From Candidatus Hodarchaeota archaeon (GTDB lineage: Archaea > Asgardarchaeota > Heimdallarchaeia > Hodarchaeales > Hodarchaeaceae), in the NCBI GenBank assembly GCA_016840285.1, contig JAEOSR010000123.1, positions 1 to 16,182 on the forward strand: a DNA stretch of 16,182 bases. The letters are read 5' to 3'. Shown piece after piece: positions 7,444-13,668 of the stretch (its first letter is position 1; the number at the start of each line of letters is the position of its first letter). A program made the position numbers and the translations under genes. The notes below the pieces were generated by a model, which was not told the origin of the DNA, did not search any database, and saw only the letters and a list, made by a program, of their open reading frames with translations.

Positions 7444-7857
7444 ATCTCGTCAAAAAAAGGAAAACTAGCATACTTACGTGCACAAAGATGGCTGCAGGGA
7501 GCCGAAAGAGCGTTAGAAGACAAACGATGGGATGATGTAATATATAGCTCACAAATGGCCGTCGAACAGGCAATAAAAGCAATTCTACTAGATCAGGGAC
7601 TGATTTTCAAACGTGTTCATGATGTGAGTGACGAATTCTTTTCATTAATAAAGGACAAATCTCTTCCTAAGGCCATTCAATCAAATATCGATGAATTGTC
7701 CGATGTATTAATCTATCTTACCGATCAGCGGGCATTAGCTGGATATGGATTTGAAGAAGAAGTTGAGGTGTCATTTTTCAAGGATCTAGCTCCAAAGGCT
7801 CTTGAAAAGGCAAAGTGGGCCTTAGAAATTATAAGTACTTTGTTTAACGATGCTTAA
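7444..7857 (+). CDS. HEPN-domain protein (toxin partner of MNT), possible ATC start
   Basis: This is a HEPN helical-bundle protein of about 137 aa, placed one base after the MNT stop as in MNT/HEPN toxin-antitoxin operons. Typical HEPN sequence runs from AQRWLQGAERALEDKRWDD through SSQMAVEQAIKAILL to VHDVSDEFF and TDQRALAGYGFEE. The first in-frame ATG (7555) is too late because it removes the first helix and gives only 100 aa. The frame is open back to the TGA at 7435-7437 but contains no upstream ATG, GTG or TTG. An SD site GAGGTGA (7431-7437) sits 6 bases before ATC at 7444, giving ISSKKGKLAYLRAQ as N-terminus. Either ATC initiation or a lost start codon is needed. HEPN toxins cut or bind RNA; the Rx4-6H motif is not obvious here. 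Confidence 0.75.
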   Translation: MSSKKGKLAYLRAQRWLQGAERALEDKRWDDVIYSSQMAVEQAIKAILLDQGLIFKRVHDVSDEFFSLIKDKSLPKAIQSNIDELSDVLIYLTDQRALAGYGFEEEVEVSFFKDLAPKALEKAKWALEIISTLFNDA

Positions 7858-7947
7858 AGCCATGTCAGAAACAAAAAGAGAGAGGTAACTTCCTCCTCAC
7901 TCAAAACATCCCCTGATGATTGATTATTTTAATCCTACAAAATTTAA

Positions 7948-8166
7948 TTATTTCCAATCTTCAAGGAGTATTACTCGTTCCCCGCTTATCTTGGAGTATA
8001 ATTTCTCATCCGCAGTTATAAAATCTATCTGATTCTTCTTACTTATAGCGATATAACTGGCATCATAGATTGTTATACCGTATTGATAAGCTAAATCAAT
8101 TGTTGGGTGAGTCACCTCTTTTTTAAAGGAGACACGATCATTTTTGTCTGATTGAAGTCTTTTTTT
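7948..8166 (-). pseudogene. VapC/PIN-domain C-terminal fragment
   Basis: Minus-strand translation gives LAYQYGITIYDASYIAI, then NQIDFITADEKLYSKI and RVILLEDWK before a TAA. This is the C-terminal half of a VapC-like PIN domain, with Asp residues in IYDAS and TADEK. The N-terminal half with the DxN and Glu residues is absent. The frame is closed by a TGA at 8167-8169, and only an internal GTG could start it. It is a remnant of a second VapC next to the MNT/HEPN pair. No VapB is visible in the AT-rich sequence upstream. Confidence 0.75.
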
Positions 8167-8370
8167 TCAGGGAAAATTTGGAAAAAATTATAGATGTGCA
8201 ATAACCAACGTTCTCTGACATCTTATTAATTAAAAGTTAATTAAAAACTGAATTCAATCATCGATTACCGATATTTCCTTTCTTAAATAACAGAATAAAT
8301 AAAAAATAGAAAAATCTACACTTAATTTCTAATTTTCTGGATGAGGATTTAATCAAACCACAATCATAAA

Positions 8371-8424
8371 GTTTATTAATAAAAAATTACCAACAGTAAC
8401 ATAGTTACTAATAGTAACTTACTG
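8371..8424 (+). promoter_or_regulatory. Promoter and overlapping palindromic operator of the TetR operon
   Basis: GTTTATTAAT (8371-8380) is a TATA-like element. Downstream, where transcription should begin, are interlocked inverted repeats: AGTAAC-ATA-GTTACT (8395-8409), GTTACT-AAT-AGTAAC (8404-8418) and AGTAA-C-TTACT (8413-8423). TetR-type repressors bind such palindromes as dimers, and the overlap suggests two or more dimers. Binding here would block the transcript start. The start codon follows about 40 bases later. The stretch 8170-8365 upstream holds no recognisable gene. Confidence 0.7.
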
Positions 8425-8461
8425 ACTCGTAGAAACATTATTTGAAAAAATATAGCCAAAG

Positions 8462-9130
8462 GTGTGTGATAATATTTCTATCCAATCTAGAAGAGAACGC
8501 GAAAAATTAAAACGGCGAAACGATATAATTGAGGCAGCAGAAAAACGATTCTTTGAAAAAGGATTTGATGAGGTTACTATGGATGATATCGCCAGAGATG
8601 TTGAACTTTCAAAAGCAACGCTTTATTTATACTTCAAGAATAAACAATCACTTTATTTTACTATAGTAATAAATGGTATGGTTCTCCTCCGAGATGCATT
8701 TAAAAAAGCTGTAGAAAGCGAGACGGCGGGATTAAAGAAGGTTTTAGCTATCGCTCACTCTTTTCAAGAATATATGCAGTCTTTTTCGAATTATTATCGT
8801 CTTAATCGTTCAGTAAGAGGAGAACGCTTTACTAATATGCTTAAATACAATGAAATTGAGGATACAGAGACTTACATGGGATTAACGGTTGATTTACTTA
8901 ATTTACTAAAAGACTCAGTCATTTTGGGTGTTAAGGATGGTACAATTAGAAAAGAGCTAGACCCACTCCAGGCAACCTTGTTTTTAGGTGTGGCTATTGA
9001 AGCTGCTGTCCAAGTACCTTCTGAATACCAACTTCTCTTACAGCAATTCAGATTAACCAAAGAAGAGTACATCCAACATTCGATTAATGTGTTATTAAGA
9101 GGAATAGCTGGTAAACAAGCAAAAATATAA
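8462..9130 (+). CDS. TetR/AcrR-family transcriptional regulator
   Basis: The 222-aa product has an N-terminal TetR DNA-binding domain: RRNDIIEAAEKRFFEKGFDEVTM (helix 1 region, about 19-40), recognition helix around ELSKATLYLYFKNK (48-61), then KQSLYF. Residues 70-215 form the helical ligand-binding and dimerisation domain. The start is GTG at 8462; no ATG precedes the domain, and AAAGG overlaps the start closely, so the ribosome site is weak. It is first in an operon with a membrane protein and a flavodoxin, with no gap to the next gene. It probably represses the operon through the palindromes at 8395-8423. Its ligand is unknown. Confidence 0.93.
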   Translation: MCDNISIQSRREREKLKRRNDIIEAAEKRFFEKGFDEVTMDDIARDVELSKATLYLYFKNKQSLYFTIVINGMVLLRDAFKKAVESETAGLKKVLAIAHSFQEYMQSFSNYYRLNRSVRGERFTNMLKYNEIEDTETYMGLTVDLLNLLKDSVILGVKDGTIRKELDPLQATLFLGVAIEAAVQVPSEYQLLLQQFRLTKEEYIQHSINVLLRGIAGKQAKI

Positions 9131-9139
9131 TTGAGAAAG

Positions 9140-9835
9140 ATGAAAAAGATGGAAAAAGGTAATAAAAACGCAACTAGAGTAAATGTATCAACTTTTGGAG
9201 TTATTCTAGGAATAGCTGGAATTGAGCATGGTATTGGTGAAATACTTCAGGGAAACATCGCTCCTAGCGGAATTATGATTGAATCATGGCCGAATTCAGA
9301 CTTATATGAAATATTATCTGGGGAACCTGCTATGACAATCATTCCCAATCTTCTCGTAACTGGAGTTCTAGCAATAATTATGTCTTTAATACTTATAATT
9401 TGGGCGGTTAAATTCATTCAAACAAAACATGGGGGTACAGGGTTAATTTTTCTATCATTTGTATTTCTCCTAGTTGGTGGTGGAGTAGCTGGCCCTCTAT
9501 TAATTGGAATCACAGTTGGTTTGGTTGCAACTAGGATAAATTCGCAATTTAATTGGTGGAATGACCTTGTTTCTGTTGAAATAAGAAGAGTATTATCAAG
9601 AATATGGCCGTATTCATATGTTGCCTGTGTAATTGGCTGGTTCTCTCTCTGGCCAGGTGTAATCATTCTAGCATATTTTACTGGGTTTCAAAATTCATTA
9701 CTTGTATACATTTTAGCGTTATTCAGCTTTGCTACCCTTTTATTGACTATCTTTTCGGGATTTTCCTATGATAGTTTCAAGAATGTCTTGAAGTATAAAC
9801 AAGTAAAAAGCGAGGGGGTTGTGATTCATGTCTAA
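9140..9835 (+). CDS. Multi-pass membrane protein of the TetR-flavodoxin operon
   Basis: The product is about 231 aa with five likely membrane segments. These are VSTFGVILGIAGIEHGIGEIL, LLVTGVLAIIMSLILIIWAV, LIFLSFVFLLVGGGVAGPLL plus ITVGLVA, YVACVIGWFSLWPGVIILAYF and LLVYILALFSFATLLLTIF. The first helix carries a GIEHGIGEILQGN motif that I associate with an uncharacterised membrane family found next to TetR regulators. In-frame starts are TTG 9131, ATG 9140 and ATG 9149. I chose 9140; 9149 is nearly as likely. It follows the TetR stop directly and overlaps the flavodoxin start by 8 bases, so the three genes are co-expressed. The function is unknown; a stress- or redox-linked membrane role is inferred only from its neighbours. 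Confidence 0.8.
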   Translation: MKKMEKGNKNATRVNVSTFGVILGIAGIEHGIGEILQGNIAPSGIMIESWPNSDLYEILSGEPAMTIIPNLLVTGVLAIIMSLILIIWAVKFIQTKHGGTGLIFLSFVFLLVGGGVAGPLLIGITVGLVATRINSQFNWWNDLVSVEIRRVLSRIWPYSYVACVIGWFSLWPGVIILAYFTGFQNSLLVYILALFSFATLLLTIFSGFSYDSFKNVLKYKQVKSEGVVIHV

Positions 9836-10392
9836 AAAGATACTGATTGTATATGGGACACGTTTTGGAAGTACAGAAGAGATAATGCTCAATTTTAAAC
9901 AAATACTAGAGAAAAAAGGCTTTTTAGTCGATTTAGTCAATTTAAAATCCAAAAAAAATTAAACATCCCAAAATACTCCATTATTCAGGTGTGTTAATAG
10001 GCAGTGGAATTCGGATTGCTCGATGGACGAAAGAAGCTAAAAATTTTTTGAAAACGAATATCAAAGATATAAATAAGAGTAGGATGCTAGTTGGAATTTT
10101 TCTTAGTTCGGGAGAAGCTTCCGATCCAGAGAAAAGACCCGAAATAGTTGAAAAATATCTATTAAAGGTATTTAAAGAAGTAGGCCTGGAATTAGGCGAT
10201 CATATATTCTATGATGCTTTTGGAGGAGTATTTGATCTATCGAAAAATACCAACCTGAATTGGATCAATAGAAAAATGCTGAGAACAGCAGCAAAAGAAG
10301 ATCCGAAAATTGATCCGTATGGAAGAAGAGATTACCGAGATTGGGATCAAATCAATAAGTTTATTGATCAATTCATTAGTTTGATGGTTTGA
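9828..10392 (+). CDS. Flavodoxin-family protein, interrupted by a +1 frameshift
   Basis: The ATG at 9828 has a strong ribosome site (GAGGGGG, 9813-9819) and starts MSKKILIVYGTRFGSTEEI, the strand and phosphate-binding loop of a flavodoxin that binds FMN. This frame stops at TAA 9960-9962, right after eight A (9951-9958). The rest of the fold continues in the next frame to 10392: HYSGVLIGSGIRIARWTKEA, then LVGIFLSSGEASDP and DHIFYDAFGG. Removing one A joins the frames as NLKSKKIKHPKILHYSGVLI, giving a normal protein of about 187 aa. A real frameshift mutation, an A-tract slippage site and a sequencing error are all possible. A GTG at 9991 could start only the second part. It probably works in electron transfer. 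Confidence 0.85.
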
Positions 10393-10444
10393 GGGAAAGG
10401 TATTTCTGACACGTTTACTCCTTTGGTGTGGTTTTTCAAATGGG

Positions 10445-11086
10445 ATGGCTATATTAATCTGGTTACAAGCACCTAATGCAGGATCAGAACCTATATTGGT
10501 ATTTGGTATTTTTGCAGGTTTAATTTCCTCAATTGGAATAACCATTATAATGCAAGAATCGATTGTAGGAGAAATTAAATCTGGTGCTGCATCCTGGATC
10601 CTCTCTAAACCCATTACTAGAAAATCCTATATTTTAGCAAAATGGATAGGAAATTCAATTGGAGCTATAATATCGATGATCCTTGCACCCACCATCATCT
10701 TTTATGTCTTATATTTTCTCTTTACAGGCGAAATATTAAATTTAAATCTGTTTTTCGCGATTAGTGCAGTTTTAACGTTAAATATGCTTTTTTTCTTGTC
10801 ATTTACTTTAATGATGGGATCCCTTCAACGAAATTCCTCCCTTGTAATCGGTGTACCAATTGGTTTCTATTTATTACAGCAAATCCTTGTTAATTTTTCT
10901 AAGTTCTTGGTAGATATTGCTCCATGGGGACTAACAAACCCGTTAAGTGATGGTACTCCAAGTATTGTTGTTTCCTTCATATTAGGTCTCCAATCTTTCT
11001 CAATACTACCGATAATTGCAACTTCAATGTATGTTATCATGTTTTTAATATTGACAATCAAGATTATGCAGAAACAAGACATTTAG
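10445..11086 (+). CDS. ABC-2 type transporter permease, 5'-truncated
   Basis: The 213-aa hydrophobic product matches ABC-2 permeases: GIFAGLISSIGITIIMQESIVGEIKSGAASWILSKPITRKSYILAKWIGN is the conserved region after the first helix. Four to five membrane helices follow, ending MQKQDI. Residues of the first helix are readable upstream of the ATG in the same frame (LTRLLLWCGFSNG, from about 10406). The cytoplasmic N-terminus that should precede them is missing and the frame closes at TGA 10382-10384. No standard start other than ATG 10445 exists. No ATP-binding subunit gene is present. It begins 52 bases after the flavodoxin stop. It is probably the remaining part of an export system whose upstream portion was deleted, and its function is doubtful. 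Confidence 0.75.
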   Translation: MAILIWLQAPNAGSEPILVFGIFAGLISSIGITIIMQESIVGEIKSGAASWILSKPITRKSYILAKWIGNSIGAIISMILAPTIIFYVLYFLFTGEILNLNLFFAISAVLTLNMLFFLSFTLMMGSLQRNSSLVIGVPIGFYLLQQILVNFSKFLVDIAPWGLTNPLSDGTPSIVVSFILGLQSFSILPIIATSMYVIMFLILTIKIMQKQDI

Positions 11087-11106
11087 TGAAGTCAGGTTGT
11101 CAAAAT

Positions 11107-11272
11107 ATGAGTGAGTTGGTTAATGAGATAAAAAACGCTGATCCATTAATCTTTCATCCCAAACGTTTAATGACTACTATAATAATTCAGATAAAAAAAA
11201 TCTCCCTCCTCCCGAGAAGTTGTTAGTTATATTAAGGGCAATTTACTTATGCTAATCGATAAAGGAATAATT
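11107..11272 (+). pseudogene. Winged-helix regulator remnant, frameshifted and truncated
   Basis: The ATG at 11107 opens MSELVNEIKNADPLIFHPKRLMTTIIIQIK. This fits the opening of the archaeal/bacterial winged-helix regulators that begin with L...I...DPLIHxPxRL. The frame then runs through eight A (11193-11200) and stops at TAG 11224-11226. If one A is removed the reading continues REVVSYIKGNLLMLIDKGII, where GNL and DKGII recall the recognition helix and wing. Similarity ends at the neighbouring gene's stop (11273). Such regulators often accompany ABC exporters, which fits the truncated permease just upstream. It is most likely non-functional. Confidence 0.5.
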
Positions 11273-11788
11273 CTACCATTTGTGACGGCGATGTACGGGT
11301 CGGTCTTCGAAATTATCACGATCTTGACGATTAGAAGAACGTCTATTTCGAGAACCACGTTGAGAGGAGTTACCTCTCCCTCGATTTCTATTCGAATCTC
11401 TTCGGGGATCAGCAATACGTTCCGCTGAACGATTATTTTCTTCATTAATTGCTTCAAAAACTGTTTCATCCTCAGTTATGATTCCATCTCTACCTTTTGA
11501 TAGTTGAAGAGAGTTTTTGAAGACATTCGCAAAACCATTAGACAATTTGTAAACAGAATCTTTTTGTAATCCATCTATGTCTTCATTCCAAAGAGTAAGG
11601 GTAATACTCCCTGTTGGATCGGAAATAGTGAAATCACAGACACGTTGAGTGTTTCCAGAGCGATTAGTGACCTTTCGCTCATTACTTCTTTTTATAACCT
11701 TAAAAACGACATTTAAGTTTTTTTCAAGGGGTTTCAATGCACCAATATTGACATTGTGTTCTTCATTTCGATTTTTATTAAAGCTCAT
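11273..11788 (-). CDS. OB-fold single-stranded DNA-binding protein, hSSB1/SOSS-B-like, RG-rich tail
   Basis: The 171-aa product has one OB fold (about 12-105): IGALKPLEKNLNVVFKVIKRS, CDFTISDPTGSITLTLWNED, SVYKLSNGFANVFKNSLQLSKGRDG. This pattern closely matches human SSB1 (SOSS-B) and crenarchaeal SSB, which bind single-stranded nucleic acid in repair and replication. The tail (about 120-171) is disordered and rich in Arg, Gly, Ser and Asn (NRGRGNSSQRGSRNRRSSNR). Acidic tips common on bacterial SSB are absent, so RNA binding is also possible. The ATG has no clear SD site. It stands alone and faces the winged-helix remnant. Confidence 0.85.
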   Translation of the reverse strand: MSFNKNRNEEHNVNIGALKPLEKNLNVVFKVIKRSNERKVTNRSGNTQRVCDFTISDPTGSITLTLWNEDIDGLQKDSVYKLSNGFANVFKNSLQLSKGRDGIITEDETVFEAINEENNRSAERIADPRRDSNRNRGRGNSSQRGSRNRRSSNRQDRDNFEDRPVHRRHKW

Positions 11789-12174
11789 TTTTACACTTCG
11801 AATTTAAAACGAATAGACCTTAAACACACTAAAAAAGTAAAATTAGCTAATAATTACATATTTGAAGACTCTCATGATTAAAGAGAAATTCATCTATTCC
11901 ATTCGTCTTTTTTACTTCTTAAAACTAGATTAAGGTTCATTAGAAGGTTTTTATTGACATTATATAAGTATATTCTACAATTTTGAAAAGACTTTTTCTC
12001 AAAATTCCCTCATAGTCAGTTAAGGTTATTTTATGGTTAAAATATATGAGGAACAAAGCTTAGCGCATTTGAACTACCGAAGTATCTTTCTATTTGAGGT
12101 TTTATTCAGATTGTATTTTCAAGCTTTTAAACGATTGTCTTATTACACTGACTTCAACGAGAAAAAAGGTAGGG
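11789..12174. other. Intergenic region with an orphan TATA-like element
   Basis: The region is AT-rich. ATTATATAAG around 11960-11970 is a good TATA element in either direction. On the minus strand it could drive the OB-fold gene with a long leader. On the plus strand it leads only to an unconvincing reading frame at 12033. No gene is supported here. Confidence 0.3.
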
Positions 12175-12266
12175 TTCGTATAGAGCTCTTCGACTTCAGG
12201 TTGAGACAAGATAAAGAGAGCCATGATCGCGAAAACGGTCCCAAGGGAAAATTGAATAGATTCAAT
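12175..12266 (-). pseudogene. C-terminal remnant of a small membrane protein (copy 2)
   Basis: This segment matches 2725-2816 with a single 1-base gap. It is identical over CGACTTCAGG (12191-12200) and drifts toward its right end. On the minus strand it reads SLGTVFAIMALFILSQPEVEEL without the TAG that ends copy 1. It lies inside open frames on both strands, but neither has recognisable homology beyond the repeat. The pairing with copy 1, which is also next to a DRG promoter, shows the two segments were duplicated together. Confidence 0.5.
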
Positions 12267-12315
12267 ATCGAGTGCGAAACTCTCCTTAGTTCTTTTATTA
12301 TTATTATTAGGAACT

Positions 12316-12849
12316 CTAAAGAGCTGCATGGTACTTTTGAATTATAAATCGAAGAATGGATTCAAATCCATCAGCATTTTCAGTAATCCCATAATAGGCG
12401 ACGTGAGGAGTCTCTTCCAGAATCTCAGGTTCGTCGATGTGTAATTGGCTCAATTCATTTGTTTCCAATAACTCTACAAAAGCGATGGGTATAAGAAATC
12501 CCTCATTTTCCTTTGTTAGTTTCTTATAAAACGTTTTAGCTGCTTTAAAGGAATATTCATTATTCTTTGAAAATAAAATAATGGCCCCTTCTTTTTCGTT
12601 ATAATATTCTTTTGAGAGCTTATCAATTAGGTATGGGCTTATAGGTTGCATCAGATTAATTCTAATGACCTTTTGATCGGTCTCGAAAAGAAATGAAACA
12701 AGGTTTAACGAAACGTTGGTTTCTTGGTTTTCAATCTGATCTGGATATTTTTGAAGGAACGCTTGAATAATATGATCAACAGGTTTGTTGAGAAAACTAA
12801 GAAATGCAATGTTAAATATCATACTTGAAGTAAGATTATTCTCAGACAC
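12316..12849 (-). CDS. Ras/Rab-like small GTPase homologue lacking GTP-binding motifs (pseudo-GTPase)
   Basis: The 177-aa product follows the strand-helix order of small GTPases. IFNIAFLSFL is strand 1. KEYYNEKEGAIILFSKNNEYSFKAAKTFYKKL mirrors the Rab segment YYRGAxGaIlVYDitnxxSF. IPIAFVELLET sits at the NKxD strand, and HVAYYGITENADGFESILRFIIQKY mirrors the SAK loop and last helix. None of the nucleotide motifs survives: the P-loop is LSFLNKPVDH, DxxG is NLMQPIS, NKxD is VELLET and SAK is GIT. It probably does not bind GTP and may act as a scaffold. The start is GTG 12849, or ATG 12822 at residue 10. It is inserted between two halves of a duplicated region. The Ras-fold assignment is by eye. 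Confidence 0.6.
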   Translation of the reverse strand: MSENNLTSSMIFNIAFLSFLNKPVDHIIQAFLQKYPDQIENQETNVSLNLVSFLFETDQKVIRINLMQPISPYLIDKLSKEYYNEKEGAIILFSKNNEYSFKAAKTFYKKLTKENEGFLIPIAFVELLETNELSQLHIDEPEILEETPHVAYYGITENADGFESILRFIIQKYHAAL

Positions 12850-12941
12850 TTTTTTTCACACATATCCCGTTCAATAATTACTTTGTCTACTAGCTTTTTT
12901 ATTACTTTATCTAATCAACTTTGAAAGAATTATTTTTTAGG

Positions 12942-13070
12942 AAACTAGTGGGTAATTGAAAGTTTCATTTATTCCATCCGAATTGACTTGAAATGAAGCT
13001 TAATCGAATTTAGCTTTATGAAATTCTCAATACGCAGATCTAGTCATATATTTCTGTTTAAACCAAGCTG
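12942..13070 (+). repeat. DRG upstream region, repeat copy 2
   Basis: This is the duplicate of 2822-2951, including the TATA position (CTTTATGAAAT) and the leader up to AAACCAAGCTG. No DRG start codon follows. The left edge (AAACTAGTG) coincides with the break from the other duplicated part at 12175-12266. Confidence 0.9.
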
Positions 13071-13142
13071 GCCAGAAAGTAGGTTTACGTCATGTCCTTC
13101 GAGATGCAGATATTGTCAATATAGTTCTTGAGAAATGACATT
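13071..13142 (+). pseudogene. 3' end of a deleted DRG GTPase gene
   Basis: These 72 bases match 4011-4082, the last 22 codons of the DRG gene plus stop, with only four differences. Three are silent and one changes Lys to Asn; the frame and stop are intact (QKVGLRHVLRDADIVNIVLEK). It is fused to the duplicate promoter at CTG, a triplet present at both parental edges (2949-2951 and 4008-4010). A second DRG gene has thus lost about 1.06 kb, from just before the start codon to near the end. Confidence 0.9.
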
Positions 13143-13143
13143 C

Positions 13144-13272
13144 TTAACCAACTAATTCTTTGTTTGTATGGATTTTGAAACCATGTTTGGTAAACATTCC
13201 TTCATTTTTGTACCATATTGGTTGCCTGTTATCGATGTCTTTGAAAGTATATTCTCGGCATAACCAACCGCT
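13144..13272 (-). pseudogene. Unidentified short coding-like fragment
   Basis: A 42-residue stop-to-stop frame reads REYTFKDIDNRQPIWYKNEG and then MFTKHGFKIHTNKELVG before TAA. The composition looks protein-like, but no family was recognised and there is no start. It ends two bases from the DRG remnant. The remainder of 13273-13449 shows nothing recognisable. Confidence 0.2.
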
Positions 13273-13449
13273 TTATATAGTCTAGATGTATTGTACCTTT
13301 AGTTAATTCACAAATTTAATATTACGGAATAATTTACTGAATTAGCTTTCCATATCGTTGGTTAAGCCCGATTTTTATGATCCTTTTTGAGGCAATGATG
13401 GTCATACGTTTAGGTTTATCCTAATTATAATACCAACTATGATTTAGCT

Positions 13450-13668
13450 TTATTTCATTCGCTTAACAAGAAAACGGAAATCTCTAGGACCGCGTTCCTC
13501 AGAGACTAAGAGTTCCTGACCCGTGGTAAGAGCCCAAGCTGGAATGTCAGTCTTACTCCCAGGATCAGGAGTTAAAATTTCTAGTACTTGGTTAACTTTC
13601 AAGGCTTTCAACGCCCTTCTTGATTTAAAAATAGGTAAAGGATATAACAGATTCCGTGCAGTGCTTGG
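13450..13668 (-). pseudogene. TusA/SirA-like sulfur-carrier remnant, active Cys lost
   Basis: The minus strand reads LYPLPIFKSRRALKALK, then QVLEILTPDPGSKTDIPAW, TGQELLVSEE and FRFLVKRMK before TAA. This is the TusA fold: the CPxP motif, the helix KxxRALKxL and the DPGSKxDIPAW segment. The catalytic CPxP cysteine is Tyr (YPLP), and the usual first dozen residues and any start codon are missing. The 72-residue frame begins directly after the stop of the oxidoreductase gene, in the same phase. It is best read as a decayed gene; a read-through extension is a less likely alternative. Confidence 0.7.

Noticed and set aside
9418..9666. Minus-strand frame opposite the membrane protein
   Set aside because: Pure antisense shadow of a well-supported gene.
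12102..12329. 75-aa minus-strand open frame as an intact gene
   Set aside because: Only the central 30 residues match copy 1, and flanking parts look like random AT-rich translation. It is kept as a remnant.
12033..12347. 104-aa plus-strand open frame after a TATA-like element
   Set aside because: It crosses the duplicated membrane-protein remnant antisense and overlaps the pseudo-GTPase end. The corresponding copy near 2.7 kb has stops in this frame, so no coding constraint is seen.
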